Of a stretch of 43,403 nt of DNA, positions 8,924 through 19,200 are shown one piece after another (the stretch's first letter is position 1; each line of letters starts with the position of its first letter). The stretch covers positions 1-43,403 of the forward strand of contig SVDR01000011.1 in the NCBI GenBank assembly GCA_015057755.1, given 5' to 3'. The position numbers and the translations under genes were made by a program. The DNA is from Lachnoclostridium sp. Its GTDB lineage: Bacteria > Bacillota_A > Clostridia > Lachnospirales > Lachnospiraceae. The notes beneath the pieces were generated by a model. It did not search any database. It saw only the letters and a program-made list of their open reading frames with translations, and had not been told where the DNA came from.

Positions 8924-10210
8924 ATGAATTTACAGGTAGAAAAATTAGAAAAGAATACCGCGAAACTTACAATCGAAGTACCGGTAGAGCAGTTTGACAA
9001 AGCAATCATGAACGCTTACAACAAGAAGAAAGGTCAGTTCAACATCCCGGGCTTCAGAAAAGGTAAAGTTCCGTTTGCTATGATCAAGAAAGCTTACGGC
9101 GTAGGCGTATTCTTCGAGGACGCTGTTAACGAGTGTATCGACGCTACTTACCCGGCAGCAGCTGCTGAGAGCGGTCTTGAGATCGTTTCCCGTCCGATGG
9201 TTGACGTAGAGCAGATCGAAGAGGGTAAGGCTCTTATCTATACAGCAACAGTTGCTATCAAGCCGGAAGTTACTCTTGGTCAGTACATCGGCTTAGAAGT
9301 TGAGAGAGTAAGCTCCGACGTAACAGAAGAAGATATCATGGACGAGATCAAAGCAGAGCAGAACAAGAACGCTCGTATGATCACAGTTGAGGACAGACCG
9401 GTTGCTGACGGCGACATCGTAACAATCGACTTCGACGGTTATGTTGACGGTCAGAGATTCGAAGGCGGCCAGTCTGAGGATTACCCGCTTACAATCGGTT
9501 CCCACACATTCATCGATACATTCGAAGACCAGTTAATCGGCAAGAACATCGGTGAAGAGTGCGAAGTAAACGTTACATTCCCGGCTGAGTACCATGTAGA
9601 AGATTTACAGAACAAACCGGCTATGTTCAAGGTTGTTGTAAAAGAGATCAAAGTTAGAGAGCTTCCGGAGCTCAACGATGATTTCGCAAGCGAAGTTTCC
9701 GAGTTCGATACTCTTGAAGAGTACAAGAACGACATCGCTCTGAAACTCAAAGCTGAGAAAGAGAAATTCGCAGCTACAGAGCTTGAGAACCGCGTAGTTG
9801 AAAAAGCTGTTGAGAACGCAACAATGGAAATCCCGGAGATGATGATCAACGAGCAGGTTAACAACATGTTAAACGACTATGCAAACAGAATGCAGAGCCA
9901 GGGTATCTCCATGGAGCAGTACATGCAGATCACAGGTCTGAAGATCGAAGATCTTGCAGAGCAGATGAAGCCGAACGCAATCAAGAGAATCGAGACAAGA
10001 CTCGTTCTTGAGGCTATCGTTGAGGCAGAGCACATCGAAGCTACAGAAGCAGCTGTTGAAGCTGAGTTCGATAAGCTCGCTGAGAACTTCAAGATGGACA
10101 AAGAGCAGATCAAGAGCATGTTCGGTGCTGAGCAGCTTGATCTTATGAAAGCTGACCTTGCTGTACAGGAAGCTATCAGCTTCTTAGTAGCAAAAGCAAA
10201 CCTTGCTTAA
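8924..10210 (+). CDS. tig: Trigger factor, ribosome-associated chaperone and prolyl isomerase
   Basis: The 428-residue protein has the usual trigger factor length and order. The ribosome-binding domain (1-110) carries the signature GFRKGKVPF around residues 44-52. A PPIase (FKBP-like) domain follows (about 150-240, [17 protein letters not shown]). The remainder is a long helical C-terminal chaperone domain. It binds near the ribosomal exit tunnel (L23) and shields nascent chains. The ribosome site AGGAGG is 13 bp before ATG. Strong codon bias matches groEL. It heads the tig-clpP-clpX-lon order seen across many bacteria; a hairpin after it may adjust the balance between tig and the protease genes. 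Confidence 0.97.
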   Translation: MNLQVEKLEKNTAKLTIEVPVEQFDKAIMNAYNKKKGQFNIPGFRKGKVPFAMIKKAYGVGVFFEDAVNECIDATYPAAAAESGLEIVSRPMVDVEQIEEGKALIYTATVAIKPEVTLGQYIGLEVERVSSDVTEEDIMDEIKAEQNKNARMITVEDRPVADGDIVTIDFDGYVDGQRFEGGQSEDYPLTIGSHTFIDTFEDQLIGKNIGEECEVNVTFPAEYHVEDLQNKPAMFKVVVKEIKVRELPELNDDFASEVSEFDTLEEYKNDIALKLKAEKEKFAATELENRVVEKAVENATMEIPEMMINEQVNNMLNDYANRMQSQGISMEQYMQITGLKIEDLAEQMKPNAIKRIETRLVLEAIVEAEHIEATEAAVEAEFDKLAENFKMDKEQIKSMFGAEQLDLMKADLAVQEAISFLVAKANLA

Positions 10211-10232
10211 TTAACAAAAGAGAAAATCAACT

Positions 10233-10267
10233 GGGGGGTTGCTGTAGGAGTTTTGCAGCAATCCCCT
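10233..10267 (+). other. Intergenic hairpin between tig and clpP without a T run
   Basis: A 12-bp stem (10233-10244 with 10256-10267, two G-T pairs) and an 11-nt loop lie in the 86-bp gap. No T tract follows, so a canonical intrinsic terminator is unlikely; an mRNA-processing or stability element is a possible reading. Confidence 0.6.
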
Positions 10268-10296
10268 GTCAAGTTAGGAAAACAGGAGGAAATAAT

Positions 10297-10878
10297 ATGA
10301 GTTTAGTACCTTACGTACTGGAATCCACCAGCAGAGGCGAACGCACTTATGATATTTATTCCAGACTTTTAAAAGATCGTATCATCTTCCTTGGCGAAGA
10401 GGTTAACGATGTGACAGCAAGCCTTGTTGTTGCACAGCTTCTTTTCTTAGAGTCTGAAGATCCGAATAAGGACATTCACCTTTATATCAACAGCCCGGGT
10501 GGATCTGTAACAGCCGGTATGGCAATTTACGATACGATGAACTACATCAAGTGCGATGTCTGCACAACATGTATCGGTATGGCAGCCAGCATGGGTGCAT
10601 TCCTTCTTTCCGGCGGTGCAAAGGGAAAACGTTATGCGCTCCCGAATGCAGAGATCATGATCCACCAGCCGTCCGGCGGTGCTCAGGGTCAGGCAACAGA
10701 CATCAATATCGTTGCAGAGCATATCTTAAAAACAAAACACAAACTCAATTCCATCATGGCAGCCAACACAGGTCAGCCGATCGAAGTGATTGAGAGAGAT
10801 ACGGAGCGTGACAATTATATGTCCGCTGAGGAAGCGATGAATTACGGTCTCATCGACCATGTAATTACAAAGCACTAA
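10297..10878 (+). CDS. clpP: ATP-dependent Clp protease proteolytic subunit
   Basis: The 193-residue serine peptidase has the complete catalytic triad: Ser98 in GMAASMG, His123 in MIHQPSGG and Asp172 in ERDTERDN. The oligomerisation strand [28 protein letters not shown] is also typical. The short N-terminal leader before [13 protein letters not shown] is probably processed. Fourteen subunits form the barrel that degrades proteins unfolded by ClpX. AGGAGG is 8 bp before the ATG. clpX follows after 39 bp, so the two are co-transcribed. No CtsR operator-like direct repeat is evident upstream. Confidence 0.98.
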   Translation: MSLVPYVLESTSRGERTYDIYSRLLKDRIIFLGEEVNDVTASLVVAQLLFLESEDPNKDIHLYINSPGGSVTAGMAIYDTMNYIKCDVCTTCIGMAASMGAFLLSGGAKGKRYALPNAEIMIHQPSGGAQGQATDINIVAEHILKTKHKLNSIMAANTGQPIEVIERDTERDNYMSAEEAMNYGLIDHVITKH

Positions 10879-10917
10879 GAATTTGCAGTTATAGTTTAGA
10901 AATCGAGAGGTGTGAGC

Positions 10918-12219
10918 ATGCCAGTAAGACCAGAGGATAAAATCAGATGTTCTTTCTGCGGAAAAACCCAGGATCAGGTGAGAAAACTGATCGCAGGTGC
11001 AGGGAATGTCTTTATCTGTGATGAGTGTATCGAACTCTGCAGTGAAATCCTGGAGGAAGAACTGGGCCCGGATTACGACGGAGCTCCGGATTTTTCCGGC
11101 ATCAATTTATTAAAACCGAAGGAAATTAAAACATTTCTGGATGATTATGTCATCGGACAGGATGAAGCGAAGAAGGTCCTGTCAGTGGCTGTTTACAACC
11201 ATTATAAGAGAATCACTTCCAAGAAAGAGACAGATATTGAACTTCAGAAAAGCAATATTCTGATGTTAGGTCCGACCGGTTCCGGTAAGACTTATCTGGC
11301 GCAGACTCTTGCGAAGCTGTTAAATGTACCGTTTGCGATCGCAGATGCGACAACTCTGACAGAGGCAGGCTATGTAGGTGAGGACGTTGAGAACATTCTT
11401 CTGAAACTGATTCAGGCGGCTGACAATGATGTGAGCCGTGCGGAATACGGTATTATCTACATCGATGAGATCGATAAGATCACAAAGAAATCTGAGAACG
11501 TTTCCATTACCAGAGACGTATCCGGTGAGGGTGTTCAGCAGGCACTCCTGAAGATTCTGGAGGGTACAGTTGCCAGTGTTCCTCCGCAGGGCGGAAGAAA
11601 ACATCCGCAGCAGGAACTGATCCAGATCGATACGACCAACATTCTTTTTATTTGCGGCGGTGCCTTTGATGGTCTGGAGAAGATCGTCGAATCCAGAATG
11701 GAGACTTCCTCCATTGGTTTCGGTGCGAATATTGCAGACAAGAACAATGCAGATATCAGCAAGCTGTTAAAACAGGTAATGCCTCAGGATCTTACAAAGT
11801 TCGGTCTGATCCCGGAGTTTGTGGGCCGTGTTCCTGTTATGGTTTCCTTAAATCTGCTGGATGAGGAAGCCTTGGTGCGAATCTTAACTGAGCCGAAAAA
11901 TGCGATCACAAAGCAGTATCAGAAGCTGTTCGAACTGGACGATGTAAAACTGGAGTTTACAGAGGAAGCAGTCGAGGCAATCGCTCATATGGCCGTTGAG
12001 AGAAAGACGGGTGCAAGAGGTTTAAGATCCATCATGGAATCGGTTATGATGGATATGATGTACGAGATTCCGTCCGATTCCAGTATCGGAATCTGCACAG
12101 TGACGAAAGAAGCTGTGGAAGGAACTGCTGATCCGGAGGTTGTATACCGTGATGTGACGGTTCCGAGAAAGAACCCTGCAAGCAGGGCAAAAAGAGAGAA
12201 TAAAGGCGAGATCGCTTAA
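10918..12219 (+). CDS. clpX: Clp protease ATP-binding unfoldase subunit ClpX
   Basis: The 433-residue AAA+ protein begins with the C4 zinc-binding domain (CSFCGK ... CDECIELC, residues 11-42), followed by the large AAA+ domain. This has Walker A GPTGSGKT (about 118-125), the pore loop GYVG, Walker [10 protein letters not shown], the RKH loop, and the IGF tripeptide (SSIGFGAN) that docks on ClpP. The sensor-2 GARGLR block is near the end. ATG 10918 is favoured over the GTG at 10912 because GAGAGG then sits 7 bp upstream. It recognises tagged substrates and threads them into ClpP, and lies directly after clpP. Confidence 0.98.
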   Translation: MPVRPEDKIRCSFCGKTQDQVRKLIAGAGNVFICDECIELCSEILEEELGPDYDGAPDFSGINLLKPKEIKTFLDDYVIGQDEAKKVLSVAVYNHYKRITSKKETDIELQKSNILMLGPTGSGKTYLAQTLAKLLNVPFAIADATTLTEAGYVGEDVENILLKLIQAADNDVSRAEYGIIYIDEIDKITKKSENVSITRDVSGEGVQQALLKILEGTVASVPPQGGRKHPQQELIQIDTTNILFICGGAFDGLEKIVESRMETSSIGFGANIADKNNADISKLLKQVMPQDLTKFGLIPEFVGRVPVMVSLNLLDEEALVRILTEPKNAITKQYQKLFELDDVKLEFTEEAVEAIAHMAVERKTGARGLRSIMESVMMDMMYEIPSDSSIGICTVTKEAVEGTADPEVVYRDVTVPRKNPASRAKRENKGEIA

Positions 12220-12258
12220 CGGTGAAATCGCTTTCCGAAACGAATAGTAAGGAAAGAA

Positions 12259-12302
12259 AGTGGGCGGCTGCAAAGCGAATTTGTTTTACAGCAGCCCATT
12301 TT
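12259..12302 (+). terminator. Weak or partial terminator-like hairpin between clpX and lon
   Basis: The arms 12259-12265 and 12294-12300 pair over 7 bp with one wobble, continue through one mismatch into four more pairs (12267-12270 with 12289-12292), and enclose an 18-nt loop. Only four T residues follow the stem. It could attenuate read-through from clpX into lon; it is unlikely to stop transcription fully. Confidence 0.5.
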
Positions 12303-12320
12303 ACGATAGGAGAATAGTTG

Positions 12321-14636
12321 ATGGAAGACAAAATGATAACACTTCCGGCCATTGCCCTTCGTGGCTTAGCAGTCCTTCCGGAGATGATCCAGCATTTCGA
12401 TATCAGCAGAGAGATGTCTGTCAGTGCTGTCGAGCATGCGATGGTTGGTGAGCAAAAGGTATTTCTGGTTACTCAGAGAGATCCGGAGAAGGAAGAAGTG
12501 AAAATCGAAGATCTGTATCAGATCGGTACGATCGCGAAGATCAAGCAGCTGGTGAAAATGCCTGGCGGTCTGATCCGCGTGATGGTGGAAGGTCTTGACA
12601 GAGCCGAGATGGTCGGTCTTCAGGACGATGGTCCATATCTGAAAGCAGACGTGGAATTATCTCCGTTAAAAGAAGAATTACTGAACGATACGGTGAAAGA
12701 GGCCATGAGCCGTGTTGTAAAAGATAAGTTAGAAGAGTTTGGCAACGCCAATCCGAAAACCGTGAAGGAATTCATGGGAAGCCTTCTCGTGATCACAGAT
12801 CTGGAAAAGCTTCTGATCCACACAGCCGGACAGTTCCCATGGGATTATCCGGTCAGACAGGAATTGTTAGAGTGTGAATACGTGAGCCATCTCTACGAGC
12901 GCGTGGTTTATTATCTGATGCGCGAGATTGAGATCATCAAGATCAAACGCGATTATCAGGGCAAAGTAAAAGCAAGCATTGATAAGAACCAGCGCGATTA
13001 CGTGCTCCGTGAGGAGCTGCGCGTGATCCAGGAGGAGCTTGGAGAAGAATATACCGGCTCCGATGCGGATACATATCTGGCACAGCTGGAGAAGCTGAAT
13101 GCAGACAAAGAAGTAAAAGAAAAGATCAAGAAGGAAATCATGCGCTTTAAGGTTATGCCTGGCGGAAGTCAGGAGGCCAACGTGCTGCGTTCCTATATTG
13201 AGACCGTTATGGAGCTTCCGTGGAAGAAGATGTCCAAGGACAACCAGAATATCAAACATGCGAAGGAAGTATTGGACGAGGATCACTACGGTCTGGAAAA
13301 GGTCAAAGAGCGTGTTTTAGAGTATCTGGCAGTGAGAGTTCTCACCAAGAAAGGCCAGACTCCGATCATCTGCCTTGTTGGACCGCCAGGAACAGGTAAG
13401 ACTTCCATTGCGAGATCCGTGGCTCGTGCATTAAACAAAAAATATGTCCGCATCAGTCTTGGCGGTGTGCATGATGAAGCCGAGATCCGCGGTCACAGAA
13501 AAACATATGTCGGATCTATGCCGGGCCGTATTGCGGAGGCAATGCGTCAGGCAGGTACATCCAACCCGCTGATGTTATTGGATGAGGTGGACAAAGTATC
13601 CAGCGACTACAAGGGAGACGTTTCTTCTGCGCTTCTGGAAGTTCTGGATGGTGAACAGAATGTGAAATTCCGCGACCATTATGTGGAAATCCCGCTGGAT
13701 CTTTCCAACGTACTGTTTATTGCGACTGCGAATACGACTCAGACCATTCCGCGACCGCTGTTAGACCGTATGGAAGTGATCGAAGTATCCAGCTATACGG
13801 AGAATGAAAAGTTCCATATCGCGAAAAAATATCTCCTGCCGAAACAGCTTGAGAGAAACGGTCTGACCGATGGCAAGTTAGTGGTCAGCGATAAAGCTCT
13901 GGAGAAGATCATTCATAATTACACAAGAGAAGCGGGTGTCAGAAACCTGGAGCGCCGTGTGGGTGAGCTTTGCAGAAAAGCTGCCTGGGAGTTCCTTGAA
14001 AAAGAGAAGACAGCGATCCGCGTGACAGAGGGCAACCTGGAAAAATATCTCGGAAAAGAGAAGGTTACGTTTGAAAATGCCAATGAGGAAGACGAAGTCG
14101 GAATCGTGCGCGGTCTTGCATGGACCAGCGTGGGCGGTGATACACTCCAGATTGAAGTAAATGTGATGCCTGGTACAGGAAAACTTTTGATGACCGGTCA
14201 GATGGGTGATGTCATGAAAGAGTCTGCCCAGATCGCATTAACATATGTGCGTTCTGTCAGCGAGCAGTATGCGATCGAGCGAGAGTATTTTGAGAAGCAC
14301 GATATTCATCTGCATATTCCGGAAGGTGCTGTTCCGAAGGATGGTCCGTCCGCCGGAATCACGATGGCGACTGCCATGCTTTCTGCTGTAACAGGCAGAA
14401 AGGTGCGTGCAGATGTGGCGATGACAGGAGAAGTGACACTTCGCGGTCGTGTTCTGCCGATCGGTGGCTTAAAGGAAAAGACTCTGGCAGCCAGAATGGC
14501 TCATATCAAGAAAGTCCTGGTTCCGGAAAAGAACCGTGCAGATATGGCAGAGATTTCCAAAGAGATCACAAAAGGAATGGAAATTGTATTCGTGAAGACC
14601 ATGGAAGACGTTGTACGCGAAGCATTTGTGGAATAA
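12321..14636 (+). CDS. lon: ATP-dependent protease Lon (LonA type)
   Basis: The 771-residue protein has the three LonA parts in order. The N-terminal substrate-binding domain spans about 1-205 ([15 protein letters not shown] at the start). The AAA+ domain has Walker [10 protein letters not shown] near 354 and the LLDEVDK Walker B. The C-terminal protease domain has Ser677 in PKDGPSAG and Lys720 in GGLKEK, the Ser-Lys dyad. ATG 12321 is chosen because AGGAG is 8 bp upstream; a TTG one codon earlier is less likely. The soluble hexamer degrades damaged and specific regulatory proteins. clpX-lon-engB order matches that of other Firmicutes. Confidence 0.98.
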   Translation: MEDKMITLPAIALRGLAVLPEMIQHFDISREMSVSAVEHAMVGEQKVFLVTQRDPEKEEVKIEDLYQIGTIAKIKQLVKMPGGLIRVMVEGLDRAEMVGLQDDGPYLKADVELSPLKEELLNDTVKEAMSRVVKDKLEEFGNANPKTVKEFMGSLLVITDLEKLLIHTAGQFPWDYPVRQELLECEYVSHLYERVVYYLMREIEIIKIKRDYQGKVKASIDKNQRDYVLREELRVIQEELGEEYTGSDADTYLAQLEKLNADKEVKEKIKKEIMRFKVMPGGSQEANVLRSYIETVMELPWKKMSKDNQNIKHAKEVLDEDHYGLEKVKERVLEYLAVRVLTKKGQTPIICLVGPPGTGKTSIARSVARALNKKYVRISLGGVHDEAEIRGHRKTYVGSMPGRIAEAMRQAGTSNPLMLLDEVDKVSSDYKGDVSSALLEVLDGEQNVKFRDHYVEIPLDLSNVLFIATANTTQTIPRPLLDRMEVIEVSSYTENEKFHIAKKYLLPKQLERNGLTDGKLVVSDKALEKIIHNYTREAGVRNLERRVGELCRKAAWEFLEKEKTAIRVTEGNLEKYLGKEKVTFENANEEDEVGIVRGLAWTSVGGDTLQIEVNVMPGTGKLLMTGQMGDVMKESAQIALTYVRSVSEQYAIEREYFEKHDIHLHIPEGAVPKDGPSAGITMATAMLSAVTGRKVRADVAMTGEVTLRGRVLPIGGLKEKTLAARMAHIKKVLVPEKNRADMAEISKEITKGMEIVFVKTMEDVVREAFVE

Positions 14637-14655
14637 CGGGAATTGGAGGAAAACC

Positions 14656-15261
14656 ATGATCATTAAAAATGTAGCATTGGAAACCGTTTGTGGCATTACC
14701 AGCACACTTCCGGAGAATACAAAACCGGAATTCGCATTTGCAGGAAAATCAAATGTTGGTAAGTCTTCCCTGATCAATGCGCTGATGAACCGCAAGGCTC
14801 TTGCTAGAACATCCGCACAGCCGGGAAAAACACAGACGATCAACTTCTATAATATCAACGACGATTTATATTACGTAGACCTTCCGGGTTACGGTTATGC
14901 AAAAGTGTCTCAGTCTGAGAAGGAAAAATGGGGAAAGATGATTGAAAACTATCTCCACAAATCCGCCATGTTAAAGTGCGTATTCCTTCTGGTGGACATT
15001 CGTCATGAGCCGTCAGCGAATGATAAGATGATGTACGACTGGATGGTTTACAACGGATTCCGTCCGGTTATCATTGCAACCAAGCTGGACAAGATCAACC
15101 GCAGCCAGATTCAGAAACATATTAAGATGATCCGCACCGGTCTTGGTATGGAGAAGAACGATATTATCCTTCCGTTCTCCGCTTTGACAAAACAGGGCCG
15201 TGAGGAAATCTGGGATCTGATCGAAAAGATCGCATCCGGAGAGATGGACGAAGAAGAGTAA
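14656..15261 (+). CDS. engB: Ribosome biogenesis GTP-binding protein YsxC/EngB
   Basis: The 201-residue TRAFAC GTPase starts at ATG 14656, just after GGAGG. The motifs are G1 GKSNVGKSSLINAL (about 29-42), G2 TSAQPGKTQTINF, G3 DLPGYGYA, G4 TKLDK and G5 FSALTKQG. This is the EngB/YsxC set, and the protein acts in assembly of the large ribosomal subunit. It follows lon by 19 bp, as ysxC follows lonA in Bacillus subtilis, and ends the quality-control cluster. A hairpin lies right after its stop codon. Confidence 0.97.
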   Translation: MIIKNVALETVCGITSTLPENTKPEFAFAGKSNVGKSSLINALMNRKALARTSAQPGKTQTINFYNINDDLYYVDLPGYGYAKVSQSEKEKWGKMIENYLHKSAMLKCVFLLVDIRHEPSANDKMMYDWMVYNGFRPVIIATKLDKINRSQIQKHIKMIRTGLGMEKNDIILPFSALTKQGREEIWDLIEKIASGEMDEEE

Positions 15262-15268
15262 GAAAAAG

Positions 15269-15310
15269 CAGCTCCGCGCCACTATTGTGGTTCGGAGCTG
15301 TTGTTGTTTT
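15269..15310 (+). terminator. Terminator after engB, overlapping the end of the convergent gene
   Basis: An 8-bp stem (15269-15276 with 15293-15300), a 2x2 internal loop and a 4-bp inner stem are followed by a T-rich run (TTGTTGTTTT). The stop codon of the minus-strand gene at 15282 lies within the hairpin, so the two convergent genes share this element. Confidence 0.75.
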
Positions 15311-15542
15311 CGTCTTGATTTAGTTCATTGTCTGCATTCATAGCAGCCTGACGCGTCTTGATCTTGCCGTATTCCTGAAGAACTGCCTTCGCCAGAGTCA
15401 GGACAAAGATCGGAAGTGTGTAGAGCAGAAAAAGTTTGATCTTCAGTCCCTTCACCGTCTTTTTGACTTTTTTTATCTGCGGGTCAAAGGGGCCTTTCTT
15501 TTTCTTCTTAAAAAATGGAATCTTTTCAAGCAATTGTTTCAT
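15282..15542 (-). CDS. Small single-pass membrane protein, unknown function
   Basis: The 86-residue product starts at 15542 (MKQLLEKIPFFKKKKKG), where AGGAGG is 6 bp upstream; the longer frame has no ribosome site. A very basic N-terminal region (residues 1-37, many Lys) precedes one hydrophobic helix (about 38-58, IKLFLLYTLPIFVLTLAKAVL) and a hydrophilic, Asn/Glu-rich tail. The positive-inside rule places the N-terminus in the cytoplasm. It follows the DUF4364 gene by 14 bp and is probably co-transcribed with it. I recognise no family. Confidence 0.7.
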   Translation of the reverse strand: MKQLLEKIPFFKKKKKGPFDPQIKKVKKTVKGLKIKLFLLYTLPIFVLTLAKAVLQEYGKIKTRQAAMNADNELNQDENNNSSEPQ

Positions 15543-15556
15543 GGGAATCCTCCTGA

Positions 15557-16081
15557 TTAATGGGATTTCATCAATGTTCTCATCACATAAGAGTAGATTT
15601 CCTGGCTGCGGTCTTTCCAATGTCCGCACATGATCTCTGCCTGATCCTTATCCGGGACTGACACATCCAGATTGATCAGAACATTTTTTCCTTCGCGTAC
15701 TTCACAGTGAACAATATAGTCCTGAGTATCAGACTTATAAAAATCAGAGATCACACCGACTTCGCTGCGAAGACGGAACTTGTTCTCTTTTAAATAAGTG
15801 TCGATATCCTCGATGATCGCGGAAGAAATATTTTTTCCGAAGAAGGAGAGTGTATCGTCGCCTTCTTTTGTGATCTCGTAGCGTGAAATGTTGTGGATGG
15901 ACTCCATTTTTACAAGTCCAGCTTCACAAAGTTCGTTTAATGCCTGCTGGAGCGTAAAATATGTCGTATATTCGTGGTCCAGAAAGAAGTCGGTCAGCTG
16001 GGCATTGGTCAAAGGAAAATTTACATGACCGAGCATATACAGGATCATTAATTTATATAAAGTGATCGGATCCGAAAACAT
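15557..16081 (-). CDS. DUF4364 family protein (winged-helix fold)
   Basis: The 174-residue protein begins MFSDPITLYKLMILYMLGHVNFPLTNAQLTDFFLD. It continues with a winged-helix-like N-terminal half (residues 5-80) in which TYFTLQQALNELCEAGLVKM reads as a recognition-helix region, followed by an alpha/beta C-terminal part. This is the DUF4364 pattern of Clostridia. It resembles PadR/MarR-type regulators in layout, so a DNA-binding role is plausible, but no target is known to me. AAGGAG lies 10 bp before ATG 16081. It is divergent from the DUF5717-like giant gene across a 206-bp AT-rich intergenic region, so it is a candidate regulator of that unit. Confidence 0.82.
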   Translation of the reverse strand: MFSDPITLYKLMILYMLGHVNFPLTNAQLTDFFLDHEYTTYFTLQQALNELCEAGLVKMESIHNISRYEITKEGDDTLSFFGKNISSAIIEDIDTYLKENKFRLRSEVGVISDFYKSDTQDYIVHCEVREGKNVLINLDVSVPDKDQAEIMCGHWKDRSQEIYSYVMRTLMKSH

Positions 16082-16234
16082 AAATAAAGTACTCCTTTAA
16101 GTGTATTTACTTAAAATTAAGAAAAAGTTAACAATTCTATTCTACAGGGTTCTGCCATTCTGTTCAAGTGTTTTTCGGAATAAAATTCTCATAAATTCGA
16201 CAAAATTTCTAGTGTAATTGGCGGGAAAGTGTGG

Positions 16235-16240
16235 TATGAT
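16235..16240 (+). promoter_or_regulatory. Putative extended -10 promoter of the giant-protein unit
   Basis: TATGAT (16235-16240) is preceded by TGG, giving an extended -10, 47 bp before the start codon at 16288. No good -35 is seen at 17 bp spacing. Confidence 0.5.
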
Positions 16241-16287
16241 ATTGTAGTTAAAGACTATTCAGAGATAAGATGTTAGGGTGACAGACT

Positions 16288-19200
16288 ATGAGAGAGCGAA
16301 TCAATCGCCTTGCAAGAGGAATCGTAGATGCAGAACTGCCGATGCTCCGCCTTTCCCAGACTTCTGTGGAAGAGACGTTGGTAAGTGATACAGTTTATAA
16401 AAGAGAATTATTGATTTCCAGCGAAAACAATTTATATATCAAGGGCCTGGCTTATTCCAGCCATACGCGCGTGAAGATTGTAAACAGTGCGTTTGGCGGC
16501 CTTCGCAATCATATTACATATGAGGTAGACACTTCCTGGTGTGAAAACGGAGACACTATCCAGGGGTCTATTTATCTTGTGACAAACAGCGGGGAGCTGG
16601 AGGTTCCTTTTCTTTTTCATGTGGAAATGACGGCATCTCTGCGTGTTCTTGCAAATTTAAAGTCTGTTGAAGATTTTGTAGAGCTGGCGAAAAAGGATAT
16701 GGATCTTGCCCTTCGTCTGATGGAATACCGTGATTTTATCGAGGCTCCGTTTATGCAGGATATGCATGTGCGTACGGTGTACGAAGGTCTGAAGGGACAC
16801 GGAAACCGCCAGAATGCCCTGGAGGAATTTTTCCTGGCGCTTGGTGTAAAAGAGCCGATCCAGCTGATCTTATCCACTGCAAGAAAGAATTATGACAACC
16901 CGAGCGATGTGATCAGCGATAAAGTTGTTTTAAAGAAAAACACCTGGGGCTATATTTATATCGAAGTTCGCGCAGACGGCGATTTTATCGAACTGCCGAA
17001 AAAAGTGATCACGCAGGCTGATTTCGAGGATGACCGTTTCGATCTGCGTTTCAAGATTCATCCGGAGCGTATGCACAAGGGTAAGAATCTGGGAGCGATC
17101 AAACTGCTGACGGTCCATGGAGATACCCTGATCCGTATTGAGGCGATGGGAGACACGACTGTAGATATTACGGGGCGTGAAGCTGAGATCAGCAAGGCCG
17201 GTATCTGCCGGTATTTCAAACTCCGTGAGGATTATGAGAGCAAGACTTACGAGGAGGCGCAGACACTCAACAAACTCCAGAAGGAGTTAGACGCGATCCG
17301 TGGTGCCAATGGCAATTCCCTGGTGCTGTCTCTGTTACAGGCAGAAACGTATCTGGATTCCGGTCGTGTGGATCAGGCGGCTCTTTGTCTGGATGACTGT
17401 CGGGACGAGATTGTTTACGAAAGAGAGAAGCTTGGCACATTATACTGTTTCTATCAGTATCTCCAGTACCGCACGATTCCGTCACCGGATAAAAAAGAAG
17501 CGGTTCTTCGTCTGTTCCGCAAGAAACTGGACGATAAAAAGGGACGTTTCTACTTACAGATGTTGATGTTAAAGCTGGATCCGCCGACGGATGACGAGGC
17601 TCCGGCGCTTTATGAAAGCTTTAAGCAGCAGTACAAAAACGGCTGTCACAGTCCGTTCTTGTATATTGAAACATGCAAATTACTGGAAAAGCACCCAGAA
17701 CTGTTAAGTTCGATGGATGCCTTTGAGATGCATGCTCTTTATTATGGTGCGAAAAACGGTATGATCGGAGAGACACTGGCCGGAATGATCGCATCTTTGG
17801 CGGCCGGAACCAAGTTTTTCCACCGTCTGCATTATCGTATCCTGACGACTCTTTATGAACGTTTCCCGACCAAGGCTATGCTCACGGCGGTTTGCTGTGT
17901 CCTGATCAAAGGAAATGTGAGAAATGAAAAGAGTTTTACCTGGTACGAAAGAGGAATCGAGGAAGAGATCAGTCTGACCAGACTGTATGAATACTTCCTG
18001 TATTCGATCCCGAAACATTATGACAAGATGATGCCGAAGCAGGTGCTCCTGTATTTCTCTTACGAGCACAGCCATTTAGACCGCAGAAGCCGTTCTGTTC
18101 TTTATAAGAATGTCCTGACATTTGTGGAACCAGGCACAAAATTATACAAATCTTATGAGCGTTTCATGGAACTGTTTGCCATGGAGCAGTTGTTTGAGTC
18201 CAGGATCAACAGCCGTCTGGCTGTGATCTATAAGCACATGATCTACAAGGATATGATCGATCATCAGGTGGCGGAAGTGCTTCCTGCGATCTTAAAATCC
18301 AATAAGATTGTCTGCGAAGACCGATCCATGAAATATGTGATCGTGTGCAATGAGCTTCTGGCAGGTGAAGATGCGTATCCGCTGCAGGACGGTTCTGCAT
18401 ATGTTCCGCTGTTTTTTGAAAACAGTGTGATCATGTTCCAGGATGCATATGGAAACCGTTATGTGGAAGTTCCGCATACAAAAGAAGCTGTTCTCTGCGA
18501 GCCGGAGATGGAACAGAAATGCTTTGAGATCCTTCCGGACCATCCGATGCTGAAAATGCGCGCTTGTCAGGAGATCATGAAAAAAGATGTGATTGACGAG
18601 GAAGAAGCCAAGATCATTGAGCGTGCTTTGGAGGAACTTCCGGTCAAACCGCTTTATCAGCAGAAGATGCTGACGAAGATCATTTCTTATTATAAAGAAC
18701 AGGTAGAGCACGAAGATGAGGCGATGGCTGCAGAGAGCGGAAATTACCTTCTTCGCCTGAACAAAAAGAAACTTTCCAGAGAAGAGCGTGTAGACGTTTG
18801 CGAGACTCTGATCAATCAGAATTACTTTGCAGAGAGCTACGATATGATCCGGGAGTTTGGTGAAGACAGGATCCGTATTAAGAGACTCTTAAAGCTCTGC
18901 ACCAAGATGATCTTAGAGAACTTGTTTGACGAAGACGAACTTTTGGTACATCTGGCGTACCGTGTGTTTGCAGCCGGTCAGGGAGACAGTGTGATCTTAG
19001 ACTATCTCTGCGAACACTATAACGGAACCAGTGAGGCTATGTACAAGATCCTCGTGCAGGCGATCCGCGAGCATGTGGAAACATACGATCTGGAGGAGCG
19101 TCTTCTCGCACAGATTTTATTTACATCCGGAGATAAATATCTGGATACTGTGTTTGATTTTTATGCAAGCAGAAAGAAGACCAGCGATACACTGGTAAAA

